The notes under the pieces are model-generated. The model worked only from the letters and a program-made list of their open reading frames with translations, did not search any database and was not told the origin of the DNA. Below, piece after piece: positions 23,637-32,101 of a stretch of 57,436 nucleotides of DNA. This DNA is from Bacteroidetes bacterium ADurb.Bin037 (lineage in GTDB: Bacteria; Bacteroidota; Bacteroidia; Bacteroidales; UBA932), in the NCBI GenBank assembly GCA_002071175.1, contig MWER01000013.1, forward strand, positions 135,412 to 192,847, written 5' to 3'. The position numbers and the translations under genes were made by a program. The stretch's first letter is position 1; each line of letters opens with the position of its first letter.

Positions 23637-23644
23637 CAAATTTA
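23637..23644 (-). promoter_or_regulatory. -7 element of the xseA-glycogen operon
   Basis: The minus strand reads TAAATTTG, ending four bases before the xseA ATG, so the transcript would be leaderless. No good -33 box is visible. It drives what appears to be a 13-kb operon. Confidence 0.45.
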
Positions 23645-23666
23645 CGTTAAAATATCAAGAAAGTGT

Positions 23667-23674
23667 TATCTTAG
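23667..23674 (+). promoter_or_regulatory. Probable -7 element of engB
   Basis: TATCTTAG differs from TAnnTTTG at one base and ends four bases before the engB ATG at 23679. The 46-base divergent region to xseA holds little else. Confidence 0.35.
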
Positions 23675-23678
23675 CCCC

Positions 23679-24278
23679 ATGGAAATCAAAGACGCCTTAT
23701 TCCTCTCCTCTACCGTCGATCCGGATGAATTACCGGCAAATGATCTGGAGGAATTTGCATTCATCGGAAGATCGAACGTAGGAAAATCTTCCCTTATAAA
23801 CATGTTGTGCCGCAAACCAAGGCTGGCCCATACTTCTTCCACGCCGGGAAAGACACAATGCATTAACCGATTCCTGATAGATAACAGATGGATCATCGTT
23901 GACCTGCCCGGATACGGGTTCGCCAAAGTATCCAAAACAAAGAGGTCGCAACTTCAGTCGATGATCTACGGATACATCAAACGGTCGCCCCGTCTTACGC
24001 TGTTGTTCGTACTGCTCGATCCCAGGCATCCGATCCAGCAGATTGACCTGGATTTCCTGCTTAAGCTCGGAGAGTGGGGCATCCCTTTCGTTACGGTCAT
24101 GACAAAGACCGACAAGCTTTCAAAAACCGCATTGGAAAAACAACTATCTTCTTTCAAACAATTGCTTGGAAAATACTGGGAACCGTTACCTCTCCTGTTC
24201 GCAACATCTTCTAAAACCACTTCAGGCAGAAAAGAACTTCTCGACTATATCGGTTCAATCCTTCAAGGTAACCTTTGA
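23679..24278 (+). CDS. engB: Ribosome biogenesis GTPase EngB/YihA
   Basis: The ATG at 23679 gives a 199-residue protein starting MEIKDALFLSSTVDPDELP. The frame is open further upstream, but that part would overlap xseA on the other strand. G motifs are clear: G1 GRSNVGKSS, G3 DLPGYGFA, G4 TKTDK and G5 ATSS. EngB binds GTP and takes part in assembly of the large ribosomal subunit. It diverges from xseA and is followed by prs after 49 bases, which hold a promoter. Confidence 0.95.
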   Translation: MEIKDALFLSSTVDPDELPANDLEEFAFIGRSNVGKSSLINMLCRKPRLAHTSSTPGKTQCINRFLIDNRWIIVDLPGYGFAKVSKTKRSQLQSMIYGYIKRSPRLTLLFVLLDPRHPIQQIDLDFLLKLGEWGIPFVTVMTKTDKLSKTALEKQLSSFKQLLGKYWEPLPLLFATSSKTTSGRKELLDYIGSILQGNL

Positions 24279-24303
24279 TTGATTTTTTTTCTTCTTATCT
24301 TTG
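24274..24303 (+). promoter_or_regulatory. Bacteroidota promoter of prs (TTTG-N18-TATCTTTG)
   Basis: TTTG at 24274-24277 and TATCTTTG at 24296-24303 are 18 bases apart. The -33 box overlaps the engB stop. Transcription near 24309 leaves about 19 bases before the ATG at 24328, which argues against the in-frame TTG at 24301 as start. Confidence 0.6.
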
Positions 24304-24327
24304 TCCCATCTTCTAACCAAAGGGACA

Positions 24328-25278
24328 ATGGATCATCTGCATTTATTTAAAGTCTTCTCATGCCGCGGATCCCGGTATCTTGCCGAACATATTGCTTCTC
24401 ATCTGGGTCTGCCCCTGGGATTATTATCGGTAACTACTTTCAGTGACGGTGAATTTCAACCGGCTTTCGATGAAAGCGTAAGGGGGGCCACCGTTTTTAT
24501 CATTCAATCCACCTTCCCCCCCGTCGATAACCTTTTTGAATTACTCCTGACCATAGACGCTGCCAAAAGGGCTTCTGCCTATAAGGTCATTGCCGTAATG
24601 CCGTATTTCGGATGGGCCAGGCAGGACCGGAAAGACCGCCCTAGGGTGTCGATAGGCGCGAAAATGGTAGCGAACCTCCTGCAAGCAGTAGGATGCGACA
24701 GGGTCACGACCATGGACCTGCATGCAGACCAGATACAAGGCTTTTTTGACTTCCCGGTCGATCACGTGTATTCGAGCTCGGTATTCGTTCCCTATATCAA
24801 AAGCCTGCAACTGGAAAACCTTTCGGTAGCCGCACCCGATATGGGCGGTGCCAAAAGGGCCAATGCCTATTCCCGCAAACTGGAATGTCCCCTGATCATC
24901 TGCCATAAATCCCGTGAAAAGGCAAATGTTGTGGGAAGCATGACCGCCATCGGTGAAGTTGCGGACAGAAACATAATCATACTCGATGATATGATCGACA
25001 CGGCCGGTACCATAGCCAAAGCGGCAGAAATGATGATGTCCAAAGGAGCCAGAAGCGTCAGAGCCATTGCGACACATCCCGTTCTTTCGGGTCTTGCCTA
25101 CAACACCATTGCCAATTCTGCACTGGAAGAAGTGATCGTCACGGACACCATTCCGCTGTCTTCGGACCCGAACAAGGACAAGAGCAAAATAAAGGTTTTA
25201 TCCATTGCCAAGGATTTTGCAGACATTATAAATAATGTGTACAATCTTCAGTCCATAAGCAGTAAATTCACTTTATAA
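24328..25278 (+). CDS. prs: Ribose-phosphate pyrophosphokinase
   Basis: The ATG at 24328 gives a 316-residue protein, MDHLHLFKVFSCRGSRYL. It shows the ATP site FSDGEFQP, VMPYFGWARQDRKDRPR, the divalent-cation site DLHADQIQGFFDFPVDH, and the PRPP loop ILDDMIDTAGTI. It makes PRPP from ribose-5-phosphate and ATP for nucleotides, NAD, His and Trp. The stop overlaps the nadE start by one base (TAATG). That pairing places a PRPP producer next to NAD synthesis. Confidence 0.96.
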   Translation: MDHLHLFKVFSCRGSRYLAEHIASHLGLPLGLLSVTTFSDGEFQPAFDESVRGATVFIIQSTFPPVDNLFELLLTIDAAKRASAYKVIAVMPYFGWARQDRKDRPRVSIGAKMVANLLQAVGCDRVTTMDLHADQIQGFFDFPVDHVYSSSVFVPYIKSLQLENLSVAAPDMGGAKRANAYSRKLECPLIICHKSREKANVVGSMTAIGEVADRNIIILDDMIDTAGTIAKAAEMMMSKGARSVRAIATHPVLSGLAYNTIANSALEEVIVTDTIPLSSDPNKDKSKIKVLSIAKDFADIINNVYNLQSISSKFTL

Positions 25279-26114
25279 TGAAAACTTCCGCGGAAATATA
25301 TAAGATCCTGACCGGAGGCATCAGGCAGTATTTCATGGAAGCCGGGAAGAAAACCGCCGTACTGGGCATTTCCGGGGGGTTAGACTCTGCCGTTGTGGCC
25401 TGTCTGGCGCAAGATGCACTGGGAAAGGAAAACGTACACGGGTTGCTGATGCCCGGACCTTATTCCACCGTTCATTCGTTGACAGATGCCCTGAAGTTGT
25501 GCAACCTGAACAATATCAATTATCACATCATACCTATTGATGCCATTTTTTACAAGTTCCTGCGCGAGCTTGCTCCCGTTTTTAATCATGCCCAACATGA
25601 TCTGACAGAGGAAAACATCCAGGCACGCATACGTGCGGTAATCCTGATGGCATATGCCAACAAAAAAGATGCACTGGTGCTCAATACCAGTAATAAGAGT
25701 GAACTGGCCATGGGTTACGGGACGTTGTACGGTGATCTTGTAGGTGCCATGATGGTCCTTGGAGATTTATACAAGACAGGTGTTTACGAACTGGCTGAAT
25801 TCCTGAACGGCAAACAGGAACGGATACCCGAGCACACCATTAGCAAGGAACCGTCAGCTGAACTGCGCCTTGATCAGAAAGACAGTGACACCCTGCCTGA
25901 ATATTATGTGCTGGATCCTATCCTGCATGCGCTCATAGAAGAGGAACGACCTGCCGAAGACCTGAAGTTGCCGGAAACAGATCCCGATACGGTCGCCGAA
26001 ATAGTTAAAAGGATGAAGCTGTCTTCATTCAAGGCACACCAGGTGCCCCCCGTGCTGGCCGTTACGGACCATCCGCTGCTACCGGAATTCAAATGTTTAC
26101 GTTACAACCCATGA
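25278..26114 (+). CDS. nadE: NH3-dependent NAD(+) synthetase
   Basis: This 278-residue protein has the PP-loop SGGLDSAVV near residues 33-41 and the NAD synthase segments LVLNTSNKSELAMGYGTLYGDLVGAM and ISKEPSAELRLDQKDSDTLPEYYVLD. It lacks the nitrilase-like glutaminase domain, so it uses ammonia. It converts deamido-NAD to NAD. Its start is coupled to prs, and its stop overlaps the next start as ATGA. Confidence 0.96.
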   Translation: MKTSAEIYKILTGGIRQYFMEAGKKTAVLGISGGLDSAVVACLAQDALGKENVHGLLMPGPYSTVHSLTDALKLCNLNNINYHIIPIDAIFYKFLRELAPVFNHAQHDLTEENIQARIRAVILMAYANKKDALVLNTSNKSELAMGYGTLYGDLVGAMMVLGDLYKTGVYELAEFLNGKQERIPEHTISKEPSAELRLDQKDSDTLPEYYVLDPILHALIEEERPAEDLKLPETDPDTVAEIVKRMKLSSFKAHQVPPVLAVTDHPLLPEFKCLRYNP

Positions 26115-26326
26115 CTCTATTTCTCCTGACGCTGGGTCTGGTAGCCCTGGGTGTTATCGGTATGTGTATTGGGATCATTGTTAGAAAGAACGGAAAATTC
26201 CCGGTATATTCCATCGGTCACAACAGAAACATGAGAGAACGGGGCATACGATGCCCCAAAGAAGAAGAAAGGATGCTTTACAAAAAAGGAAAGAATGAGT
26301 ATTGTAGCGATTGTAGGAAGGCCTAA
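26111..26326 (+). CDS. Small conserved-looking membrane protein with C-terminal CxxC
   Basis: The ATG at 26111 overlaps the nadE stop (ATGA). It gives 71 residues: a transmembrane segment ([22 protein letters not shown]), then [29 protein letters not shown], and a tail with CSDCRKA. The pattern after the helix (FP, GxN, MRxxGIxC) resembles small membrane proteins I have seen in other Bacteroidota, with no assigned function. The three cysteines (in GIRCPK and CSDC) might bind a metal. The 3' end overlaps der by 32 bases, so the gene is wedged between nadE and der. Confidence 0.7.
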   Translation: MTLFLLTLGLVALGVIGMCIGIIVRKNGKFPVYSIGHNRNMRERGIRCPKEEERMLYKKGKNEYCSDCRKA

Positions 26327-27599
26327 TGTGGGAAAATCAACACTGTTCAACAGGCTGATCGGAAAACGCCAGGCAATAGTTGACCAGACATCCGGTGTCA
26401 CCCGTGACCGCCATTACGGCAAGACCGATTGGAACGGCAGGGATTTTTCAATTATCGACACCGGAGGCTATGCCGAAAGTTCGGACGATGTATTTGAAGA
26501 GCAGATACGCCGGCAGGTACTGCTGGCCATAGAAGAAGCAGATGCCGTCATCTTTGTCGTAGATGTAGAAACAGGCATAACCGATCACGATCAGCAAGTT
26601 GCCAAGATCCTAAGAAAATCCGACAAACCTGTGATCGTTGCCGTAAACAAGGTTGACCATGGAGGAAAGATCTTTGACACCTATGAATTCCATGGTTTGG
26701 GATTGGGCAATCCCGTTCCCATTGCCGCCATCAGTGGCAGCGGCACCGGTGATCTGTTGGACAGGGTCCTGGAAGTGCTGCCCGATGTATCCGATCAGGA
26801 AGAAGAACATGATATCCCCCATATTGCCATAGTGGGAAGGCCCAACGTGGGAAAGTCATCGCTCACGAATGCATTCCTTGGTGAGGAAAGACACATAGTC
26901 ACCACGATAGCCGGGACTACGCGTGATGCCATTAAAACGCGTTACAACAAATACGGGTATGATTTTTTTCTGATAGATACGGCAGGTCTAAGGAAAAAAA
27001 CAAAAACAAAAGAAGACCTGGAATTCTATTCCTCTATGCGGGCCATCAGGGCCATAGAATATTCCGATGTGTGCATCCTGATGCTGGATGCCACCCAGGG
27101 GGTGTCAGCACAGGATATGAGCATATTTCAGCTGATCATCAGAAACGGGAAAGGGTGTGTGATCGCGGTCAACAAATGGGACCTGGTGGAAAAAGAGACG
27201 AACACCCTGAAAGAATACGAGAAAAACATCCGTGCCCGAATCGCCCCTTTTACAGATGTGCCCGTAATCTTCACTTCGGTAGTCAAAAAGCAACGTATCA
27301 TGCAGGTGCTGGAAGCTGCGGCAAAAGTTTTTGCAAACCGTACGCAACGGATCCCCACTTCACGGCTCAACGAAACCCTGTTACCAGAAATTGAAGCTTT
27401 CCCTCCACCGGCTGTCAAGGGTAAATACGTTAAGATCAAATACGTCACTCAACTTCCCACTCCCTGTCCCTCCTTTGCCTTCTTCTGCAACCTGCCCCAA
27501 TACGTAAGGGAGGATTACAAGCGTTTCCTGGAAAACAAACTGCGTATGCACTTCGATCTGAACGGGACGCCGGTACAGATCTTCATGCGACAGAAATAG
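26295..27599 (+). CDS. der: Ribosome-associated GTPase Der (EngA)
   Basis: This 434-residue protein has two tandem G domains ([12 protein letters not shown] near residue 8 and [12 protein letters not shown] near residue 182), each with a DTxG motif and NKxD (NKVDH and NKWDL). A C-terminal KH-like domain includes [25 protein letters not shown]. Der helps assemble the 50S subunit. The start is 32 bases inside the preceding small gene. The stop is one base from the convergent DUF4783 gene, leaving no room for a terminator. Confidence 0.96.
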   Translation: MSIVAIVGRPNVGKSTLFNRLIGKRQAIVDQTSGVTRDRHYGKTDWNGRDFSIIDTGGYAESSDDVFEEQIRRQVLLAIEEADAVIFVVDVETGITDHDQQVAKILRKSDKPVIVAVNKVDHGGKIFDTYEFHGLGLGNPVPIAAISGSGTGDLLDRVLEVLPDVSDQEEEHDIPHIAIVGRPNVGKSSLTNAFLGEERHIVTTIAGTTRDAIKTRYNKYGYDFFLIDTAGLRKKTKTKEDLEFYSSMRAIRAIEYSDVCILMLDATQGVSAQDMSIFQLIIRNGKGCVIAVNKWDLVEKETNTLKEYEKNIRARIAPFTDVPVIFTSVVKKQRIMQVLEAAAKVFANRTQRIPTSRLNETLLPEIEAFPPPAVKGKYVKIKYVTQLPTPCPSFAFFCNLPQYVREDYKRFLENKLRMHFDLNGTPVQIFMRQK

Positions 27600-27600
27600 A

Positions 27601-28011
27601 TCAGTCCTTTTCTATACGGATCTGTTGAAGGGTGTGGACATCTCTCTGGGATTTCACAAAAAGCGTCACACGAAAACGCTCTCCGCCGGCCGCCAAGGTT
27701 CCGATACAATAGCGCATTGGCAAAGAACCGCTTAGATGTACTATGGTAAATGATTTCGGTGTATACCTGGAATAGAAATTCTTCATCAACTGTCTTGCCT
27801 GGCTCCGGCTACACACCCCTGCAGTTCCCAATACGTCTATTTCAATATCATCAGCAAACCACTGGGAAAAAGTGGTGGCATCACCGCTCTTCAAGTCATT
27901 TCCAATAGAAGTGAAAACAACCTTTGATTCGGCATCCTGTGCATTCAGAAAAGTCGGCACGAATGCTAAAAAACAGGACAGCAACAGAGATATGATCGTC
28001 TTTCGGAACAT
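27601..28011 (-). CDS. Secreted DUF4783-like protein
   Basis: From the ATG at 28011 the product has 136 residues, with signal peptide MFRKTIISLLLSCFLAFVPTFLNAQ and then an NTF2-like fold (SIGNDLKSGDATTFSQWFADDIEIDVLG, and ARQLMKNFYSRYTPKSFTIVHLSG). This matches the DUF4783 family of Bacteroidota, whose function is unknown. A longer frame upstream would overlap the divergent rlmH gene and lacks a signal peptide start. The gene stands alone between der (convergent) and rlmH (divergent). Confidence 0.8.
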   Translation of the reverse strand: MFRKTIISLLLSCFLAFVPTFLNAQDAESKVVFTSIGNDLKSGDATTFSQWFADDIEIDVLGTAGVCSRSQARQLMKNFYSRYTPKSFTIVHLSGSLPMRYCIGTLAAGGERFRVTLFVKSQRDVHTLQQIRIEKD

Positions 28012-28052
28012 AACAAATAACCTAAAACAACGGCAAGTTACACATAATTTCT

Positions 28053-28060
28053 TACTTTTG
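28053..28060 (+). promoter_or_regulatory. -7 element of rlmH and the sensor kinase
   Basis: TACTTTTG fits TAnnTTTG and ends four bases before the rlmH ATG at 28065, again predicting a leaderless message. No -33 box is clear. Confidence 0.5.
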
Positions 28061-28064
28061 TTTA

Positions 28065-28538
28065 ATGAACATAGTGCTGCTTTGCATGGGCAAGACACAG
28101 GAACCCTACCTGCGTGAAGGAATTCTGGACTATGAAAGACGGCTGGCCCGGTATATCCGTTTTAAACGTTTGGAATTGCCTGATATAAAGAACACTTCGT
28201 CATTATCCTGCGATCAGATCAAAGAAAAAGAAGGTGTGCTGCTTTTGAAAAACATAAAAACATCGGACCATCTGGTTCTGTTTGATGAGAAAGGCAGTAC
28301 CTGTACATCCAAGCAAATGTCGTTCCAAATTGAACAGCATTTGCAAAAAGGCACACGCAATCTTGTTTTTGCCATCGGGGGTGCCTACGGTTTTTCACCC
28401 AAAGTAAAACAAAGGGCCAATGATATATGGTCATTGTCCGCATTGACCTTCCCGCATCAATTGGTACGTTTATTGTGTATGGAACAAATCTACCGCAGCT
28501 TTACGATCATTAAAGGGGAAGCCTATCACCACGAATGA
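28065..28538 (+). CDS. rlmH: 23S rRNA pseudouridine-1915 N3-methyltransferase
   Basis: This 157-residue SPOUT methyltransferase starts MNIVLLCMGKTQEPYLREGILDYERRL. It has the SAM knot FAIGGAYGFSPKVKQRAND...LSALTFPHQLVRLLCMEQIYRSFTIIKGEAYHHE, essentially the family consensus at its C-terminus. It methylates pseudouridine 1915 in helix 69 of 23S rRNA. Its stop overlaps the start of the sensor kinase (ATGA), an unexpected pairing that ties kinase translation to rlmH. Confidence 0.96.
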   Translation: MNIVLLCMGKTQEPYLREGILDYERRLARYIRFKRLELPDIKNTSSLSCDQIKEKEGVLLLKNIKTSDHLVLFDEKGSTCTSKQMSFQIEQHLQKGTRNLVFAIGGAYGFSPKVKQRANDIWSLSALTFPHQLVRLLCMEQIYRSFTIIKGEAYHHE

Positions 28539-31500
28539 AAATGCAGGTTATAATTAAGGAAATATGGAATAGAAAATTCCTGATACCGCTGATCCTTTCA
28601 GTGATTTGCCTTGTATTGTCTTTCTTTGAGCTAACCTCATACAACAGACGCATGATGCGACTGGTAGATGTGGAAAGGGTTCTGCACCGGAAACAGCATA
28701 AAATTGAACGTATCGCACTGCAAGAATTGGAAAGGGATGGTATGGCCGACCTCTCCTGTAAGGAGTTACCGGAAGACATGGTCATATACAAGTATTACAA
28801 TGACAGTCTGATATCCTGGTCAAATACATTTCCTATCATCAACGACAGTTACAGTCCGGGTGCCATGTTCCCCAATTATTCCTTTTTTTCCAGAAACACC
28901 ATGTTGCACCAATCCCTTTCAGGGGTGGACGGCACTGAACAATATATGAACCTGGGAAGTGCCTGGTACGTGGTCAGGGCATACAGCCGGATAGATGTAA
29001 CCATCATTACGGGGGTCCTTATCCAAACCGATTTCCCGTTCAGCAACAATTTTGTGGAATCAAGGGTAAACAAGGAGCTGAAATTGCCCGCACATTGTTC
29101 CATAGTACCCCTGAACCTGGATGAAGGATTCATTGTCTTTGGCAAAGACGACGGGGTGTTGTTCACCATCCTGAGCGATACCTCCATGCAGACTTATTCC
29201 GATTCGGTAATCCTCCGGTGGCTGGCAATAGCCTTTGGTTTACTGGCTATGCTGATGTTTTATTTCCACAACAGACAGGTCATCCATGCCCTGGGCGTAA
29301 TCGCAGGACTCTGCCTGATGCGGTTCCTGACCTTTACCTATGCCTCATCGCTGCAAACGGACACACTCTTCTTTTCTCCCCTGCTCTTTGCAGGAGGACC
29401 TCTGGAAAGTTCACTGGTAGCAATGATCCTCAATACGCTATGTGTTTTCATAGGCGTTTGGGTGATCTACCATGCCCGTGCCGACCTTGAAGTTATCAGG
29501 CATAAAATGAAAAGATTCTGCCGCATACTGATAGATTCGGTTATTGTGGTTTTCATGGCGGGTATTGCGCTGCTTACGCACCATACGCTCAAATCCCTGA
29601 CCATGGACTCGAATATAGTTCTGGAACTATACAAACTGGACGAGATCACTTGGTATACGATACTAGCCTACGTGATCGCAGCGCTGCTGTTCCTGTCTTT
29701 CTTCATGTTGTTGAGAACGCTTCTGTCCATCAACCGGGTACGTGGCAGCACCCTGATCTCGGGGAACCGTCTGACCTACCTGTTCGTCTTCCTGTCGGCA
29801 ACCTACACCATATTGACTACCGGTCTTTACGGCGGGAAAAAAGAACTTAACCTCTACCGGGTATGGACACAGAAAATGTCCATTGAAAGTGACCTGGAAC
29901 TGGAAATGCAACTGCGCCGGGTTGAAGAAAGGATCGCTATAGATCCCATCCTTTCCATAATGATCCAGATGGAACAGGATCACGACCAGATTCTTTCCCG
30001 CATAAAGGAAACATACTTTCAGGATTTCCTCCAGAAATACCAGATCCAGATAACCATTTGCGAACCGGGGGATGTCCTTATCGTTGCCGGTATGCCCCGG
30101 CCGGTCTCATGTTACCAGTTCTTTCACAACGAGATCCTTAGGAACGGAACCCCTCTGGCTGAAAACTCCAGGTTTTACAATATTGACAACAAACTGGGAA
30201 ACATAAGTTATATAGGAGTATTTACCTACTACAGCTACAGCGGATCACAGGACCTTTATATAGAACTGAATTCCCGGTATATCAAAGACGCATTGGGTTA
30301 TCCGTCCTTGCTTTCGGACCGGTCACAACTTGACAGGTTCAAATTACCTTATGATTACTCTTACGCCAAATTCATAGATGAAAAGCTCGTTTCAAATAGT
30401 GGTAAATATGTATATCCCAGCAGGCTAAGTATTCAGACCCGGGACGGATTCAGCTTGCGTAGGGAGAACGGGAGTCTGCATTTCCATTACAAGACAGCAA
30501 ATAAAGTACTTGTCATCACCCGTCCCCAACGCACGCCGCTGCCTTACCTGGTTTCCCTTTCTTACCTTTTCCTTTTTTACAGCCTCATTTTTACCGTCGT
30601 TCTGGGCCTGCTCAAGAAAAAGGACCTGCATATCAATCTTCCCCGGAATTCGTTCCGGCGCAAGATCACATTCCTGCTAGTCGGTCTGTTGTTCGTTGCC
30701 TTGGTGCTGATGGCCATCGGAAGCATAGGTTTTGGACTGAAACTGTATGAAGAAACGAATAGCCGTCAAATGCAGGATCAAATGAATGCGGCCAAATTGT
30801 CACTTGAGGAATATATACGTTTTGCCGACCGTTCCAATGATCCCGCCGCCAATGTGATCGAACTGATGAATACCATCAACCGGCTTTCATCCAACATTCA
30901 GATCAATGTGAACCTGTACGATCCACACGGCAGGTTGCTACGTTCCTCCCAACCCGATATTTTTGAACGACACCTGTTAAGTGCACGGATGAACAGCAAG
31001 GCTTTCTGTCAGCTTCATCAGAGTGAACAGCCCCAGTATATACAGAAAGAGCGAATAGGATCATTGGTCTATTATTCCATGTATGCACCACTTTATAACA
31101 CATACGGAAACCTGGTAGCCTACATAAACATTCCCTATTTATCGGGACAAACAGACGTGACCCGGGATACTTCCGCCATCGTGGCGGCCATCGTAAACTT
31201 GTACCTGCTGTTGCTGCTGGGTGCTGTTTTTGTGAGTTATACTTTCTCTAACCAGATCACCAGGCCCTTGGCTGAACTGGGTGAAAAGATAAGCCGCCTG
31301 GACGTTACCCGCAAACCGGAACACATCCATTACTCGTCTGACGATGAACTGGGCATGCTGGTGAAGGCTTATAACAAAATGGCGGATGATCTGAACGAAA
31401 GTACACGGCGCCTTACCCAGGCGGAAAGGGAACAGGCCTGGAGGGAAATGGCCCGCCAGATAGCCCACGAAATAAAGAATCCCCTTACTCCCATGCGTCT

Positions 31501-32101
31501 GAGCATTCAGCACCTGATACGCCTGAAACAAGAGGGATCCCCAAGATGGCTGGATCATTTCGATAAGATTGTAGTCTCGCTGCTTGAACAAATAGAGATC
31601 CTTTCAAATGCAGCTTCAGAGTTCTCGAATTTCTCCCGTTTCAACACCGAAGATCCCGTTCAGGTCGAACTAAACGAACTGATCAGGGAACAGATAGTGC
31701 TATTCTCCAACTTTGAGCATATTAAAATACATTTTGAATCGGAAGTCGACCAGGCCCCGGTAAATGTCAGACGCACCCAATGGGTAAGCGTTCTGGTGAA
31801 TCTTTTGTCCAACGCCATACAGTCGGTGGAAGAACAATCCATAGGCGTTGTCAGCATCCGCCTGGCAGACGAGAAAGAATCGTATCTTATAAGCGTTGCG
31901 GACAACGGACCGGGAGTTGCCCCGGAAAACCGGCATAAACTATTCAAGCCCAATTTCACGACAAAGAGCAGCGGAACAGGTCTCGGACTGGCTATCTGCC
32001 GGGGTATCGTAGAACAGTACCGTGGAGATATATTTTACACGTCTTCAGAATGGGGAGGGGCGTGTTTCAATGTGAGGATCCCCAAAAAACCGGTTATTTG
32101 A
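28535..32101 (+). CDS. Large membrane sensor histidine kinase (NtrB-like)
   Basis: This 1188-residue protein has one N-terminal transmembrane helix, an extracytoplasmic domain to about residue 225, and a cluster of helices (about 228-440). A second sensor region follows, then two helices flanking a third extracytoplasmic segment (about 705-890). A HAMP domain leads to the kinase core: H-box MARQIAHEIKNPLTPMRLS with H978, N-box LVNLLSNAIQSVEE, G-boxes DNGPGV and GTGLGLAI. It lacks a receiver domain. About ten membrane segments make it unusually large. It is convergent with the NtrC-like gene, overlapping it by eight bases, and the two likely form a pair. Confidence 0.9.
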   Translation: MKMQVIIKEIWNRKFLIPLILSVICLVLSFFELTSYNRRMMRLVDVERVLHRKQHKIERIALQELERDGMADLSCKELPEDMVIYKYYNDSLISWSNTFPIINDSYSPGAMFPNYSFFSRNTMLHQSLSGVDGTEQYMNLGSAWYVVRAYSRIDVTIITGVLIQTDFPFSNNFVESRVNKELKLPAHCSIVPLNLDEGFIVFGKDDGVLFTILSDTSMQTYSDSVILRWLAIAFGLLAMLMFYFHNRQVIHALGVIAGLCLMRFLTFTYASSLQTDTLFFSPLLFAGGPLESSLVAMILNTLCVFIGVWVIYHARADLEVIRHKMKRFCRILIDSVIVVFMAGIALLTHHTLKSLTMDSNIVLELYKLDEITWYTILAYVIAALLFLSFFMLLRTLLSINRVRGSTLISGNRLTYLFVFLSATYTILTTGLYGGKKELNLYRVWTQKMSIESDLELEMQLRRVEERIAIDPILSIMIQMEQDHDQILSRIKETYFQDFLQKYQIQITICEPGDVLIVAGMPRPVSCYQFFHNEILRNGTPLAENSRFYNIDNKLGNISYIGVFTYYSYSGSQDLYIELNSRYIKDALGYPSLLSDRSQLDRFKLPYDYSYAKFIDEKLVSNSGKYVYPSRLSIQTRDGFSLRRENGSLHFHYKTANKVLVITRPQRTPLPYLVSLSYLFLFYSLIFTVVLGLLKKKDLHINLPRNSFRRKITFLLVGLLFVALVLMAIGSIGFGLKLYEETNSRQMQDQMNAAKLSLEEYIRFADRSNDPAANVIELMNTINRLSSNIQINVNLYDPHGRLLRSSQPDIFERHLLSARMNSKAFCQLHQSEQPQYIQKERIGSLVYYSMYAPLYNTYGNLVAYINIPYLSGQTDVTRDTSAIVAAIVNLYLLLLLGAVFVSYTFSNQITRPLAELGEKISRLDVTRKPEHIHYSSDDELGMLVKAYNKMADDLNESTRRLTQAEREQAWREMARQIAHEIKNPLTPMRLSIQHLIRLKQEGSPRWLDHFDKIVVSLLEQIEILSNAASEFSNFSRFNTEDPVQVELNELIREQIVLFSNFEHIKIHFESEVDQAPVNVRRTQWVSVLVNLLSNAIQSVEEQSIGVVSIRLADEKESYLISVADNGPGVAPENRHKLFKPNFTTKSSGTGLGLAICRGIVEQYRGDIFYTSSEWGGACFNVRIPKKPVI

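Noticed and set aside
24301..24327. TTG at 24301 as the prs start
   Set aside because: The TTG is part of the TATCTTTG -7 box, so it would not be transcribed. The ATG at 24328 fits the family N-terminus.
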